From Magnetococcales bacterium (GTDB lineage: Bacteria; Pseudomonadota; Magnetococcia; Magnetococcales; Magnetaquicoccaceae), in the NCBI GenBank assembly GCA_015231755.1, contig JADGAZ010000003.1, positions 124,001-188,000 on the forward strand: 64,000 bases of DNA, given 5' to 3'. Positions 10,301-18,887 of the stretch are shown here, one piece after another. The position numbers and the translations under genes were made by a program. The stretch's first letter is position 1. Each line of letters begins with the position of its first letter. The notes beneath the pieces are model-generated. The model searched no databases. It saw nothing but the letters and a program-made list of their open reading frames with translations, and was not told the origin of the DNA.

Positions 10301-11909
10301 TACGGAAGGAACCGGATCGATTGGTTTGCAAAAATCGCCACAGGACGGGAAAAAGGTCCCCGAACGTGCGAGAGGGCGGCGCGTTTCCCTCCGGGATGCT
10401 TGCCGAAAGCGGGTTTAAAAGGAAATTTCCCTCGTGATCGATCACAAACCCATCACCACCAGATCCACGCACCCCCTCCCGAACCCAATCCAGCAGCATC
10501 CCCGCCAGATAATCGAGGACCATCACCCCTCTTTTGGTCCCAGAGGCGTCGAACACCGGGGCGGAAAAACGCAAAATCGGTTGAGACGGATGGCCATCCG
10601 GAAGGTCGCTCCGGTTCAGCTCCAAACGGGACAGCTGGATGCCTCCCTTGTCCAGGGCCCAGGCATTCCGAAAATAGTCCCGATCCCCCCGGTTCTGGAG
10701 TTGCTCCTCCGGCACCACGACCCCATGCCCGCGGTCACCCTGGACCCGCACCCACTCCATGCCCTGCTGGTCAATCAGGCGGATCTGCTCGTAAACCCGG
10801 CGTTCCCGCACCAGCGTGGAAAAATGGCGAATCAAACCTTGCCGGGCACCCGGATCGTTGCGGTCAAACAAAGCGTCCAATTCTCCGCTGCCCAGCAGCA
10901 GATTCAGGTCCGCCACCACGGTTTGGAAATCATGGGCCACGCCCTTCACGATTCGTTCCAGCAGGATGCGACTGGCGGACTCACGATTCCCGGATCCCAT
11001 GGAATCATGAAAAGAGGCCACCATCCAGCCCACCAGCAGGATCACAACCTGGATCAGCACCAGATGCTTGAAAAACATCATCCGGTTTCCCGGCAGAAAC
11101 ACATGGCTCAGCGGTTGCAACCGCCGTCCGGATTCGATCCGTTTCCGTCCCAGGTACAACGCCAGCAAAAAAAACAAAATCAACAGAAAATACAACACCG
11201 CCAACCCCATCACCATCCCGTCCGGATTCCAGAACAGTTCGGGGGCGTGATGATCCATGCGGCTGGGGAGAAACAGAGTCGCGGACATGGCGATGTAATG
11301 CATGCCGGAGAAGGCCAAGGCCATGATCACAGGAGCCAGCAACCGTCCCATGCCCTGATCGGGCTTCAGGCCCAATCTGCCGGAAAAGGAGTGGGCCAGG
11401 ATGGCCAGTACCGCCAAAACCAACACAAACAGCAAAGAGACCACAAACAGCAGGGGATCATAGGCCATGCGGGCTTCTTGATGCATGGCCATCATCCCGA
11501 TGAAATGCATCAAGCCGATGCCGACCCCCACGATGACCCCACCGATCCAGAGGCTGCGGCCATGGGCCTGACTGCGGCCCACCAGATGCAGCATCCAGCC
11601 CGCCGCGAAAATTGCCGGCACTGCGGCCACGGCGGTCACGCCCAGATCGTAATGGACCTCGATCGGCAGCTTGTAGGCGAGCATGCCGATGAAATGCATC
11701 AAAAAGACACCACTCCCCAAAGCCATGGCCCCGAACAGCAACCACAGGTGACGCCGCAGCCCCTGAAGGCCGCGTAAAGGATCGATGGTGGAAAGAGCGG
11801 AGAAACAGCCGAGCAACACCGCCAGCAGAGAAATCACGACCAGAACGGGATCGTAAAAGCCGGGATAAGCCTGGGATTGGACAAGACTTGCAGCAATGAA
11901 ATCCATCAT
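7368..11909 (-). CDS. MHYT-domain hybrid sensor histidine kinase
   Basis: A 1513-residue membrane sensor kinase. The N-terminus is an MHYT domain: seven predicted membrane helices with MHFIGM at 71-76, MHFIGM at 134-139 and MHYIAM at 203-208, a fold proposed to bind copper and sense O2, CO or NO. An extracytoplasmic Cache-like sensor (about 310-580) follows between two more membrane segments, then PAS, HisKA (H771 in [10 protein letters not shown]), HATPase, two receivers (D1062 and D1209) and Hpt (H1361). The start has GAGAGGG about 10 bases upstream, with two adjacent ATGs. It is followed by the ATPase-less phosphorelay gene. Output target is unknown. Confidence 0.92.
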   Translation of the reverse strand: MMDFIAASLVQSQAYPGFYDPVLVVISLLAVLLGCFSALSTIDPLRGLQGLRRHLWLLFGAMALGSGVFLMHFIGMLAYKLPIEVHYDLGVTAVAAVPAIFAAGWMLHLVGRSQAHGRSLWIGGVIVGVGIGLMHFIGMMAMHQEARMAYDPLLFVVSLLFVLVLAVLAILAHSFSGRLGLKPDQGMGRLLAPVIMALAFSGMHYIAMSATLFLPSRMDHHAPELFWNPDGMVMGLAVLYFLLILFFLLALYLGRKRIESGRRLQPLSHVFLPGNRMMFFKHLVLIQVVILLVGWMVASFHDSMGSGNRESASRILLERIVKGVAHDFQTVVADLNLLLGSGELDALFDRNDPGARQGLIRHFSTLVRERRVYEQIRLIDQQGMEWVRVQGDRGHGVVVPEEQLQNRGDRDYFRNAWALDKGGIQLSRLELNRSDLPDGHPSQPILRFSAPVFDASGTKRGVMVLDYLAGMLLDWVREGVRGSGGDGFVIDHEGNFLLNPLSASIPEGNAPPSRTFGDLFPVLWRFLQTNRSGSFRTLEGQFLFEDWMVAVPETVQSVFSGGLGPWTVVIRFPHTPFSFQTLHDRPVFATILYGAILLGLFLAWGGTLVVLSRRRMEQSEAEALRTLEFQKLALDEHAIVSATDVKGKIIYANDKFVAISGYSRAELIGNNHRMIKSDAHSPAFYRELWTTIAQGRIWHGEVQNLSKQGTPYWVQATVVPFLNERGKPFQYVSIRTDVTAMKDLEAGLIRAKGLAEAAAMAKSEFLANMSHEIRTPMNAIIGLSHLCLQTPLNARQKDYIRKVHHAATSLLRIINDILDYSKIEAGRMDMESIEFTLEEVLGNMASMVAMKAWEKRVEFLMETAVDIPSGLVGDPFRLGQILLNLTNNAIKFTESGEIVVVTEMLEKGESSIHLRFTVRDTGIGMTAEQVAGLFHAFTQADASVTRKYGGTGLGLTISKRLVEMMGGSIRAESTFGKGSRFIFDVRLGLSDRVVKSSLVASVELRGKRVLVVDDNESACNIMAEYLTSFGFRVSKAGDGKEAIRVVEQSDLAGESYDLVLMDYRMPELDGITAAAKIRHELGLNRIPVMIMATAYGEDGVVKRARQEAQIDHFLVKPINQSLLFESIMEALGRAGSGGVRPFSSRHDSSRADRAALSGARILLVEDNEINQQVARELLEQANVTVVVAENGQQALDRIATERLDGVLMDVQMPVMDGITATREIRKQERFAPLPILAMTANAMSGDRDLCLAAGMQDHIGKPVDPVEMFAIMARWIKPATSLPLPGEGENRLRSRSGSTLASELPEIPGVDTVAGLRRLNGNLPAYLGVLGRFVSNQSGVTGLIQQALIAEDHGSAERLAHTLKGVAATIGANGLSQKAAQLELAIRNAEERHVIEALVRETAEDLVGLSGRLAPLVSHKESVPRLAPPVDHSPETLLRRNQLLKKLHDQLAIFDAEAELTLSAILEHFGTSELLGWLTRMDEQISQYDFDGARNTLVALSRTIALDLEAVDG

Positions 11910-11982
11910 GGGATCCGGACCCTCTCAACTCCCACAGCCATGCGGCGGGGTCTGGATGCCAACACCGTTCACCCCATGGGGG

Positions 11983-12201
11983 TCAACACCACACATCCCT
12001 CCTGGTCGATCTGCCGACAAGAACACACTCCGGAATTCGCGCCCAATCCAGCCGATCCAGCCGCAATGGACAGACGCTCTCCTCGAAGGCCGCCCGCGAG
12101 GCGGACAAGGCGGACAAAGCGCTCACAGGACGATTCAGCCCCTTGGGATCCCGGGACACCAGATCCAAACCGCTGGCCTGATGCCGGTCATGCAGGGTCA
12201 T
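11983..12201 (-). CDS. possible small coupled protein, unknown
   Basis: A 72-residue frame that starts in a perfect ATGA overlap with the stop of the CheY-like gene, on the same strand. Third codon positions are mostly G or C, as in neighbouring genes. It has two cysteines in the middle and end and no recognisable domain. No membrane segment is seen. Coupling and codon use favour a real gene, but the length is within what chance gives in GC-rich DNA. If not real, this 288-base gap between the receiver gene and the MHYT kinase holds nothing else I recognise apart from a CCCCATGGGG palindrome. Confidence 0.35.
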   Translation of the reverse strand: MTLHDRHQASGLDLVSRDPKGLNRPVSALSALSASRAAFEESVCPLRLDRLDWARIPECVLVGRSTRRDVWC

Positions 12202-12587
12202 CCCGGCTGTCCTGTCTGGAGGGCCAACGCCTCTTGCACCACATCCAGGGCCTGACTGCGGCCAAACGGTTTCACCAGCAGACGGGTGGCCCCGAAATCC
12301 TGGGCCATGCGCAGATTGAAAGCAGCATCCAGTCCCCGCCCGCCCCCGGACATGGCCACGATGCGGATTCCGGGATTGACCTCTTTCAACTCCATGATCA
12401 ATTCGACCCCATCTTTTTCCGGCATGAGGATATCGGTCATCACCAGATCCGGATGGTACTGCTTGAAACGCCGCAAACCGGCGCGCCCATCCGGAGACTC
12501 CTCCACCTCGTGCCCCTCTTCCACCAGAATCTCGCGCAGCAGGGCGCGAATGGAGGCGTCATCATCAATCACCAGGATGCGTGCCAT
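12198..12587 (-). CDS. CheY-like single-domain response regulator
   Basis: A 129-residue stand-alone receiver domain. The acidic pocket (IDDD at residues 7-10), phospho-acceptor D52 in TDILMPEKDG, the Ser in AMSGG and Lys in LVKPFG are all present, so it should be phosphorylatable. There is no output domain. It lies between an unknown 124-residue protein and the MHYT hybrid kinase, on the same strand, and is a likely partner of the phosphorelay encoded downstream. The start has GAGGAA about 9 bases upstream. An insertion (GGGRGLDAAFNLRMAQ) before the last Lys is somewhat longer than in classic CheY. Confidence 0.88.
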   Translation of the reverse strand: MARILVIDDDASIRALLREILVEEGHEVEESPDGRAGLRRFKQYHPDLVMTDILMPEKDGVELIMELKEVNPGIRIVAMSGGGRGLDAAFNLRMAQDFGATRLLVKPFGRSQALDVVQEALALQTGQPG

Positions 12588-12614
12588 GGAATCTATTCCT
12601 CGTCAGCTTTTCAA

Positions 12615-12989
12615 TCAGGATTGAGTTTGTGAAAGTCGATAGGCCTGTTGCGCGGAGTCGCTCACCTCGCGGATCATGGCCTCTTTCAAAGAGACCAACA
12701 ACTCCATGGGCAGGGCCAAGTCCTTGGCGATCCCCTTGAGCCGTTCGCCGCCCTGGAAATGGCGTTCGGCCAGAATCACCTTGAGACAGTCGTCCTCGAC
12801 CACGGACTTGAATCCGGCATCGTCCATTTTGAGCGCCCGGCTCGCCTCGGCCCAGGTGGAACCGGCGGCCAAGGACTCGCGCAACTGGGCGATGGCCTGG
12901 GTATGCAGCCGGTCCTGTTCGGCGCTGAACTCCGGGGAGACCACCTGGAACCGGAGATCGTAATCGTCGCTCGATGAAGTGTTGGACAT
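12615..12989 (-). CDS. conserved-looking soluble protein, unknown function
   Basis: A 124-residue protein I do not recognise. It is predicted soluble and mostly helical, acidic in the N-terminus and without cysteine clusters or signal peptide; residues 60-110 look like a helical bundle. GCGGGAAC precedes the ATG at 12989 by about 7 bases. It sits between secF and the CheY-like receiver with small gaps, so it may be co-transcribed with either. Location suggests an accessory of the signalling group rather than of protein export, but that is a guess. Confidence 0.6.
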   Translation of the reverse strand: MSNTSSSDDYDLRFQVVSPEFSAEQDRLHTQAIAQLRESLAAGSTWAEASRALKMDDAGFKSVVEDDCLKVILAERHFQGGERLKGIAKDLALPMELLVSLKEAMIREVSDSAQQAYRLSQTQS

Positions 12990-13016
12990 GTTTTAAGTTC
13001 CCGCCGCGCCGCTGGG

Positions 13017-13934
13017 TCAAGAGGAGGTTTTGGATCCACGCCACCGCTCCCACTCCAGCACGATGGGACTGGCAACATAAATGGAAGACCAGGTGCCCAC
13101 GACCACCCCCAACAACAAAGTGATGGCAAAATCGTGGATCACTTCGCCACCGAAGAAAATCAAAGCCACCAAAACCAATACCACGGTCAAGGAGGTGATG
13201 ATGGTTCGCGACAAGGTACGGTTGACCGCTTCGTTGATGATCATCTCCAACGGCTGCTGACGCAACCGTTTGGTTTCGTCACGAATGCGATCGAACACCA
13301 CGATGGTGTCGTTGATCGAGTAGCCGATAATCGTCAGGACCGCCGCCACCACCACCAACGAAAACTCCTTCTGGGTGATCGCGAAGAATCCAATGGTGAT
13401 GAACACATCGTGTACCAGGGCCAGCACGGCCCCGAAGGCGAAACGGAACTCGAAACGCACCCCCACATAGATCAAAATCGCCAGCCAGGAATAAATGACC
13501 GCCCAGATTCCGTTGACCGTCAATTCATGTCCCACCTGCGGCCCGACGAATTCGACACGACGCAGCTCCACCTTGCCGGTTTTGGCCAGAGGGGTGATGG
13601 CGTCCATGATCTTTTGCGCCACCTTGGAGGCTTCGTGTTCCTTGGAATCCTTGTCCTGATGGAGACGGATCAGGATCTCCTCCGGCGCTCCGAACTCCTG
13701 GATCACAGCCGCCCCCAGGCCGATATGAGCCAACGCGGTACGAATCTCGCCGATGGGGGCCGGACCCGGAAAACGCAGTTGCATCACGGCACCACCGGAG
13801 AAATCGAGTCCGAAGTTCAACCCTTTGGTCACCAGGAAGCCAAGACTGACAAGCAACGTGGCCAACGAAATCACATAGGCCCATTTCCGGAAGCCGACGA
13901 AGTCGATATTCAGCTTTGAACTGATGAGTTCCAT
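13017..13934 (-). CDS. secF: protein translocase subunit SecF
   Basis: Inner-membrane Sec accessory subunit that, with SecD and YajC, uses the proton motive force to pull secreted proteins out of the SecYEG channel. It has the family N-terminal helix, the GLDFSGGAVMQLRF motif, a periplasmic P4-like domain and five C-terminal helices with VVVAAVLTIIGYSINDTIVVFDRIRD. The chosen ATG gives 305 residues, the usual length. A TTG at 13964, overlapping the secD stop as TTGA, would add ten residues and cannot be excluded. It is the third gene of the yajC-secD-secF block. Confidence 0.95.
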   Translation of the reverse strand: MELISSKLNIDFVGFRKWAYVISLATLLVSLGFLVTKGLNFGLDFSGGAVMQLRFPGPAPIGEIRTALAHIGLGAAVIQEFGAPEEILIRLHQDKDSKEHEASKVAQKIMDAITPLAKTGKVELRRVEFVGPQVGHELTVNGIWAVIYSWLAILIYVGVRFEFRFAFGAVLALVHDVFITIGFFAITQKEFSLVVVAAVLTIIGYSINDTIVVFDRIRDETKRLRQQPLEMIINEAVNRTLSRTIITSLTVVLVLVALIFFGGEVIHDFAITLLLGVVVGTWSSIYVASPIVLEWERWRGSKTSS

Positions 13935-13960
13935 AATAGCATCCGTTACTGAGAGTTTGA

Positions 13961-15544
13961 TCAAAGACTCAATTTTTGCACACGACGATTGCGCAGGATG
14001 TAATACAACATCATCCGGGTCAACGTGATCGACGTGAACAAAGAAGAAACGATACCGATAATCAAGGTGACGGCAAAGCCCCGCACGGGTCCGGTGCCAA
14101 ACTGGAACAGAATCATCGCCGTGGCCAGGGTGGTCACATGGGAGTCCAGAATGGTCATGAAGGCCTTGTCATAGCCCTGATCGATGGCGGCGTAAGGGGA
14201 TTTGCCCAACCGGATTTCCTCGCGAATGCGCTCGATGATCAGCACGTTGGCATCCACGGCGATACCGATCAGCAGCACCACCCCGGCGATTCCCGGCAGG
14301 GTCAGGGCGGCCTGCAACGCGGCCAGGACCGCCAACACGATGAAAATGTTGAACACCACGGCAATGTTGGCCAGCCAGCCCAAGCCTTTGTAATAGATCC
14401 CCATGAACAGGATCACAAAGAAACCACCGATCAACGAGGAGTGCACCCCCTGATTGATCGAGTCGCTGCCCAGGGTCGGACCCACGGTGCGCTCTTCCAG
14501 GATGGTGACCGGAGCGGGCAAGGCGCCGGCCCGCAACACGATGGCCAGATCGTGGGCGTCTTCCATGGTGAAGTTGCCGGTGATCTGGGCCCGTCCGCCT
14601 TCGATCTTCTCACGCAGCACCGGGGCGGAATAGACCTTGTCGTCCAAGACGATGGCCATGCGCTCTCCCACGTGTTCCCCGGTCAACTGGGCGAACTTGC
14701 GGGCCCCTTGGTGGTTGAAGGTGATGGAGACCATGGCCTCGCCGAACTGATCGAAATTGACCCGGGCATCGGTGAGCAAATCGCCGGTCAGGTTGGTGCG
14801 TTTTTTGAGCAGAAGCGGTTGACGCACCGGTTTTTGACCTTTTTTCCCGCCCCGCTCCTCATAGAGCAGTTGATCGTCCGCAGGAACATTGCCCGCCAGG
14901 GCCGCGGCCAGATCGCCTTTTTCGTCCACCAGCTTGAATTCGAGCCGGGCGGTGCGACCGATGAGGGTTTTGGCCCGGGCCGGATCGTTGAGTCCGGGCA
15001 GTTGCAGCAGGATCCGCTCCTCTCCTTGTTTCTGCAACGAGGGTTCGGAGACGCCGAACTGGTCGATGCGGGAACGGATGGTCTGAATGGATTGATCCAC
15101 CGCAAACTTGCGCAGGTCGATCACCTCCTTGGGTGACAGACGCAGACGGGCGCCATCCGGGGTCTCCTCGGCCACGGAATTGCGAAAATCATCTTTCAGA
15201 ATTTTGATGACCTCGGCCTTGGCCACATCCGCCGGGAGTTTGACATCCACCGTGTCCCGACCTTCCCGCTTGATCGACTGATAACGCAGCTTGCCCTTGC
15301 GCAAGGCAAGACGAACCTCGTCCACCAGATTTTCAGCCGCCTGCTCCACCGCCTTGTCGGTTTCGACATTCAGCAGAAGATACAATCCACCTTGCAGGTC
15401 CAATCCACGATAGACGGTCTTGGCAGGAAGCCATGCCGGCCACCAGCTCGGCACTCCGCCCATGAGGGTGGGCAGGGAGTACACCATCGAGATCAAAACG
15501 ATCACGATGGAAAGAATGGTTTTCCAAAGCGGGAACTGTCGCAC
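13961..15544 (-). CDS. secD: protein translocase subunit SecD
   Basis: The 527-residue large partner of SecF. Visible features are the N-terminal membrane helix, GLDLQGGLYLLLNV (D1 motif), the periplasmic P1 domain with SRIDQFGVSEPSLQKQG, and the C-terminal six-helix region including GIAVDANVLIIERIREE, which carries the conserved charged residues of the proton pathway. The start follows the yajC gene after 38 bases. Its stop reaches to within 27 bases of the chosen secF start. Length and order match the standard operon. Confidence 0.96.
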   Translation of the reverse strand: MRQFPLWKTILSIVIVLISMVYSLPTLMGGVPSWWPAWLPAKTVYRGLDLQGGLYLLLNVETDKAVEQAAENLVDEVRLALRKGKLRYQSIKREGRDTVDVKLPADVAKAEVIKILKDDFRNSVAEETPDGARLRLSPKEVIDLRKFAVDQSIQTIRSRIDQFGVSEPSLQKQGEERILLQLPGLNDPARAKTLIGRTARLEFKLVDEKGDLAAALAGNVPADDQLLYEERGGKKGQKPVRQPLLLKKRTNLTGDLLTDARVNFDQFGEAMVSITFNHQGARKFAQLTGEHVGERMAIVLDDKVYSAPVLREKIEGGRAQITGNFTMEDAHDLAIVLRAGALPAPVTILEERTVGPTLGSDSINQGVHSSLIGGFFVILFMGIYYKGLGWLANIAVVFNIFIVLAVLAALQAALTLPGIAGVVLLIGIAVDANVLIIERIREEIRLGKSPYAAIDQGYDKAFMTILDSHVTTLATAMILFQFGTGPVRGFAVTLIIGIVSSLFTSITLTRMMLYYILRNRRVQKLSL

Positions 15545-15582
15545 GCCGGGTCACTCCTGGAATCGGTGTCCAAAAAAAACGA

Positions 15583-15963
15583 TCACTCCTTGGGCTTGTC
15601 CGCGGGCTCTTCGGGTGCGGGGGCGCTGGCCTTGGCCGACATCTCGGCAACGGCCACGCGACGCACCTTGACCCGCACGGGCTTGAACTGCCGGGCCGAC
15701 ACCTCGACTTCTCCCAGTTCGATGATCACGTGATCCTCTTCCACCCGATGGATCCGTCCCATCAATCCGCCCCGGGTCTCCACCGCGTCGCCCCGTTGCA
15801 GGTTTGCGACCATTTCCTTGTGCTGTTTCACCTGTTTTTGTTGCGGACGAATCAACAGAAAATAAAAAATGCCGAACAGCAAAATCATGAACACAATGTT
15901 GCCAATGGCCGCCTCGGAGCCCGGGGCGGACTGGGCATAGGCGGGGGTGATCCAATCGATCAT
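15583..15963 (-). CDS. yajC: preprotein translocase subunit YajC
   Basis: Small Sec accessory protein of 126 residues. One membrane helix (about 22-40) is followed by the family signature IRPQQKQVKQHKEMVANLQRG and the GDAVETRGGLMGRI region. The C-terminus is an Ala/Pro/Glu-rich tail, longer than in E. coli YajC. It starts the yajC-secD-secF group. In many bacteria queA and tgt lie just upstream; here a PilZ-like gene is upstream and tgt is almost 9 kb away. Confidence 0.94.
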   Translation of the reverse strand: MIDWITPAYAQSAPGSEAAIGNIVFMILLFGIFYFLLIRPQQKQVKQHKEMVANLQRGDAVETRGGLMGRIHRVEEDHVIIELGEVEVSARQFKPVRVKVRRVAVAEMSAKASAPAPEEPADKPKE

Positions 15964-16023
15964 GGGTCAATCTCTCCGTGGGTTTTGATTCGAGAAAAAG
16001 GACATGGACAAAGTCGGGCCGGA

Positions 16024-16803
16024 TCAAATCGCCGTGGTCAGACGATAACTTTCCGCGGAGATCACCGAAGCGCGAAACCATCCATGGGAACTGCTGCTGA
16101 TCTTGCCAAAAAAACGACGAAAACTTTCAGGATCGGCCATGCCGGTCACATGCAAGCTATGACGATGACGAATCACCACCCCTCCCGGCTGGGGTTCCCG
16201 ACCCGAAAAACGCAACACGCCGGTCAATTCGATGGGAAGATCCCCCTCCGAGGAAGGAATCAGCCGAACCCGAACCGTCGCGTTCACCGGAATCGCCACC
16301 GGATTGTCCCCGGCGTTTCCCTGGTCCAGAAAGGAGAGTCCCTCGGGATTGATATCCTGCAACTCCCCGGAAATTACCGTCTGGTCGAGGATCATTTCCA
16401 CCTGACAGGTCATGTTCATCGGCACCGTGAAACGGCTCACCTGACGCTTGGAGTGTACCCGAAACATGGCCGGATACCCCACCCGCAACTCAAGGGGACC
16501 GACAGGTCCCAGACACTCCAGTTTCGACTCCAGGGAGTATCCACCCATGTGAAAATAGATCACCACCGGCATTCCGCTGCTCAACGGCCCGTTGCCGGAC
16601 TCGGAATCCAGCACAGTCAGGGTCAGGGAGTCTCCCGGGACCATGGCGGTCAAAATGGCCTGACGCACCGGTCGTCCGGATCCGGCATGGAGTTCCAAAG
16701 GACGTTTCCCCGCGCACGCCGAAGCCAGGACCGAACGGATTTCCGCCTTGTCCAACAGCAGATCGGTGTTTTTCAACAAGCCCTGAACCGTGGCGTGGGT
16801 CAT
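16024..16803 (-). CDS. YcgR-like PilZ-domain c-di-GMP receptor
   Basis: A 259-residue protein with two beta-rich halves. The C-terminal half holds the two PilZ signatures: RQVSR (RxxxR) near residue 140 and DINPEG (variant of DxSxxG, with Asn for Ser) about 33 residues later. The N-terminal half resembles the YcgR_2/PilZN module. Family members bind cyclic di-GMP and alter motility or secretion. The ATG at 16803 is chosen; a TTG at 16824 adds seven residues, and neither has a strong ribosome site. It lies 60 bases upstream of yajC and may be cotranscribed with the Sec genes. The Asn in motif 2 may weaken ligand binding. Confidence 0.7.
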   Translation of the reverse strand: MTHATVQGLLKNTDLLLDKAEIRSVLASACAGKRPLELHAGSGRPVRQAILTAMVPGDSLTLTVLDSESGNGPLSSGMPVVIYFHMGGYSLESKLECLGPVGPLELRVGYPAMFRVHSKRQVSRFTVPMNMTCQVEMILDQTVISGELQDINPEGLSFLDQGNAGDNPVAIPVNATVRVRLIPSSEGDLPIELTGVLRFSGREPQPGGVVIRHRHSLHVTGMADPESFRRFFGKISSSSHGWFRASVISAESYRLTTAI

Positions 16804-17031
16804 GAGAGTGTACGATATCCGCAAATCAAAGAAAGACGAAACCGACTGACAGTACGAAAATTTCCACTCCTTGGCAAGGCGTCAATTCGCCCCGGATTGA
16901 TTCCATTGGTGCCAATCTTGCACACAATGCCAAATGAGTGTCATCCATCCATAAAAATGGTTGACCCGACAGGCCATCTTGGCCCACATTGACCCATTAT
17001 TGCGCCTCACATACCCAACCGACGGTGAACC

Positions 17032-17922
17032 ATGGGGCATTCCAAAAAGAAACTGCTCAACCTCGTAGACGGTATGCCGGCCTTTCCGCCGAGCGTCTAC
17101 CACATTCTCAAGCTCACCGCGGACATCAACTGCGCCCCCAAAGCTTTGGTGCGGGTCATCGACCTGGATCCGGTGTTGACCATCAAGCTGTTGCAACTGG
17201 TCAACTCCCCTTATTTCGGCCTCTCCCGACAGATCGGCTCCATTCGTCAGGCCGTGGTTTTCGTGGGCATCAACACCATCAAAAACCTCGCCCTGACCAT
17301 CGCTCCCATGGAGATGCTCAGCCGCGACACCCTCAACACCCCTTTTCTGGAAGGGTTGCTCTCTCACGCCATCGCCGTGGGGGTGGTGGCCCGCCATCTG
17401 GCCCGCCGCAGTGGCATCTCCGAGGTGGAATCCACCGACTTCTTCGTGGCCGGACTGCTCCACGACTTCGGAAAAATCGCCCTGCACCGCTTTTTCCCGG
17501 AAAAACACGCCAAGGCTTTGGCGCTGGCCAGCAAAAAACAGATCCCCCTCCACGTCGCCGAACAGGAAATCCTCAACCTCGACCACGCCCAGGTCGGCGC
17601 CCTGCTGGCCGACAAATGGCAACTGCCCCCGGGCTGTCAGGCCAGCATGGGCCAGCATCACAACTGGAAACATTGCGGGGATTCGGCGGTACTCGATTGT
17701 GTCTTTGCGGCCAACATCATCGCCAAAACCATCGGCGTCGGCCACTCCGGCAATCCCGTGATCGACCACCACCTCCCCCCCGAAGTGGAACATCGCCTGG
17801 GCGGCAATCTGTCGGATTTGATCGGCACCCTGGGAGACATCTCCGGAGAGATGCACAAGGTGCAACTTTTTATCCACTCCTGGCAAACCGATTCACCTCT
17901 CAACCCCACAGAGCCCACATGA
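17032..17922 (+). CDS. HDOD-domain signalling protein
   Basis: A 296-residue protein made of one HDOD domain, a degenerate relative of HD phosphohydrolases used in regulatory scaffolds. Residues 10-210 show the typical pattern: LPxFPPSVYHIL, DPVLTIKLLQLVNSPYFGL, and the internal GLLHDFGKIAL where HD-like residues remain (HD at about 144-145). It is divergent from the PilZ gene, and its stop forms an ATGA overlap with the following metallo-beta-lactamase-fold gene, so the two are translated as a unit. Target of the signalling is unknown. A second HDOD gene lies at 48.2 kb. Confidence 0.88.
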   Translation: MGHSKKKLLNLVDGMPAFPPSVYHILKLTADINCAPKALVRVIDLDPVLTIKLLQLVNSPYFGLSRQIGSIRQAVVFVGINTIKNLALTIAPMEMLSRDTLNTPFLEGLLSHAIAVGVVARHLARRSGISEVESTDFFVAGLLHDFGKIALHRFFPEKHAKALALASKKQIPLHVAEQEILNLDHAQVGALLADKWQLPPGCQASMGQHHNWKHCGDSAVLDCVFAANIIAKTIGVGHSGNPVIDHHLPPEVEHRLGGNLSDLIGTLGDISGEMHKVQLFIHSWQTDSPLNPTEPT

Positions 17923-18806
17923 AAATCAAATTCTGGGGCGTGCGCGGTTCCATCGCCACGCCGGGGGCCTCCACGGTCCGCTATGGTGGCAACACCACCT
18001 GCATCGAAGTGCGCAGCGACGACAACGACCTGATCATCCTCGACGCCGGCACGGGCATCTTCCCCCTGGCCCTGACCCTCTTTTCGGAACTGCCCCTCAC
18101 CTGCCACCTGTTCATCACCCATACCCACTGGGACCATATCCAGGGATTGCCCTTTTTCATTCCCAATTTCATTCCAGGCAATACCTTGCGCATCCATGGC
18201 GCCTACGATCCCATCGCCCGCCGGGACATCCGCGACATCCTCTCCGGACAATTGCAATACTGCTATTTCCCGGTGCGGGAAGCCGAACTCAAGGCCAGAC
18301 TGGAATATGTCACCCTGCGGGAACGGCAAACCGTGGTCACCGGCAGCGCCACGGTTACCAATATTCTCATGAATCACCCGGTGCTCAACTTCGGCTATCG
18401 GATCGAATGCCAGGGGAAATCGGTCTTCTTCACCGGCGATCACGAACATCTGTACAACATCTACGAACCGGATGACGAAGAGTTCACCGAATATGGCCTC
18501 TTCATGAACCAGAAAAATCAATCCATCATCGATTTCATCCGTGGCGTGGATGTGCTGATCGCCGATACCTCCTACACCCTGGAAGACTATCCGGCCAAAA
18601 AAGGCTGGGGCCACGGCACCTTCGATGCCAACATCGCCCTGGCCCGGGAGGCGGGGGTCAAGACCCTGTTCTTCACCCATCACGAACCCACCCGCTCCGA
18701 CGACGCCCTGGAACGGGCTCTGGCCGAGGCCATGGCCCGCAATCCCCGTCGCCCCGGCGATCCCCAGTTTCTGCTGGCCCGGGAAGGATTGGTGTATGAG
18801 TTGTGA
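17919..18806 (+). CDS. metallo-beta-lactamase-fold hydrolase
   Basis: A 295-residue MBL-fold protein. It opens with the characteristic KIKFWGVRGSIATPG and RYGGNTTC segment, has the metal motif HTHWDH (HxHxDH) at about residues 66-71, a further His in TGDHEH, Asp in IADTSY and His in FFTHHEPT. Relatives include class II-like cyclic-nucleotide phosphodiesterases and proteins fused to signalling domains, so a role in removing a cyclic-nucleotide signal is plausible but not shown. Start is the ATGA overlap with the HDOD gene. Metal ligands are complete, so it is probably an active enzyme. Confidence 0.85.
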   Translation: MKIKFWGVRGSIATPGASTVRYGGNTTCIEVRSDDNDLIILDAGTGIFPLALTLFSELPLTCHLFITHTHWDHIQGLPFFIPNFIPGNTLRIHGAYDPIARRDIRDILSGQLQYCYFPVREAELKARLEYVTLRERQTVVTGSATVTNILMNHPVLNFGYRIECQGKSVFFTGDHEHLYNIYEPDDEEFTEYGLFMNQKNQSIIDFIRGVDVLIADTSYTLEDYPAKKGWGHGTFDANIALAREAGVKTLFFTHHEPTRSDDALERALAEAMARNPRRPGDPQFLLAREGLVYEL

Positions 18807-18840
18807 GGGGATTGATGGATAAAGAAAACAAGCACAATCC

Positions 18841-18876
18841 TGGGGGAGGAATCCCCCAGACCCCCGCTTTTTTTCA
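18841..18876 (+). terminator. probable terminator between convergent genes
   Basis: TGGGGG-AGGAAT-CCCCCA hairpin at 18841-18858, followed by GACCCCCGC and a run of seven Ts. It lies 35 bases after the MBL-fold gene and just beyond the end of the converging kinase gene. The gap of nine bases between stem and T-run is longer than usual, so efficiency is uncertain. Confidence 0.5.
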
Positions 18877-18887
18877 ACAATATGTCA

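Noticed and set aside
7560-10418. 952-codon plus-strand frame opposite the MHYT kinase
   Set aside because: Antisense artefact with His/Gln-rich composition typical of reversed GC-rich genes.
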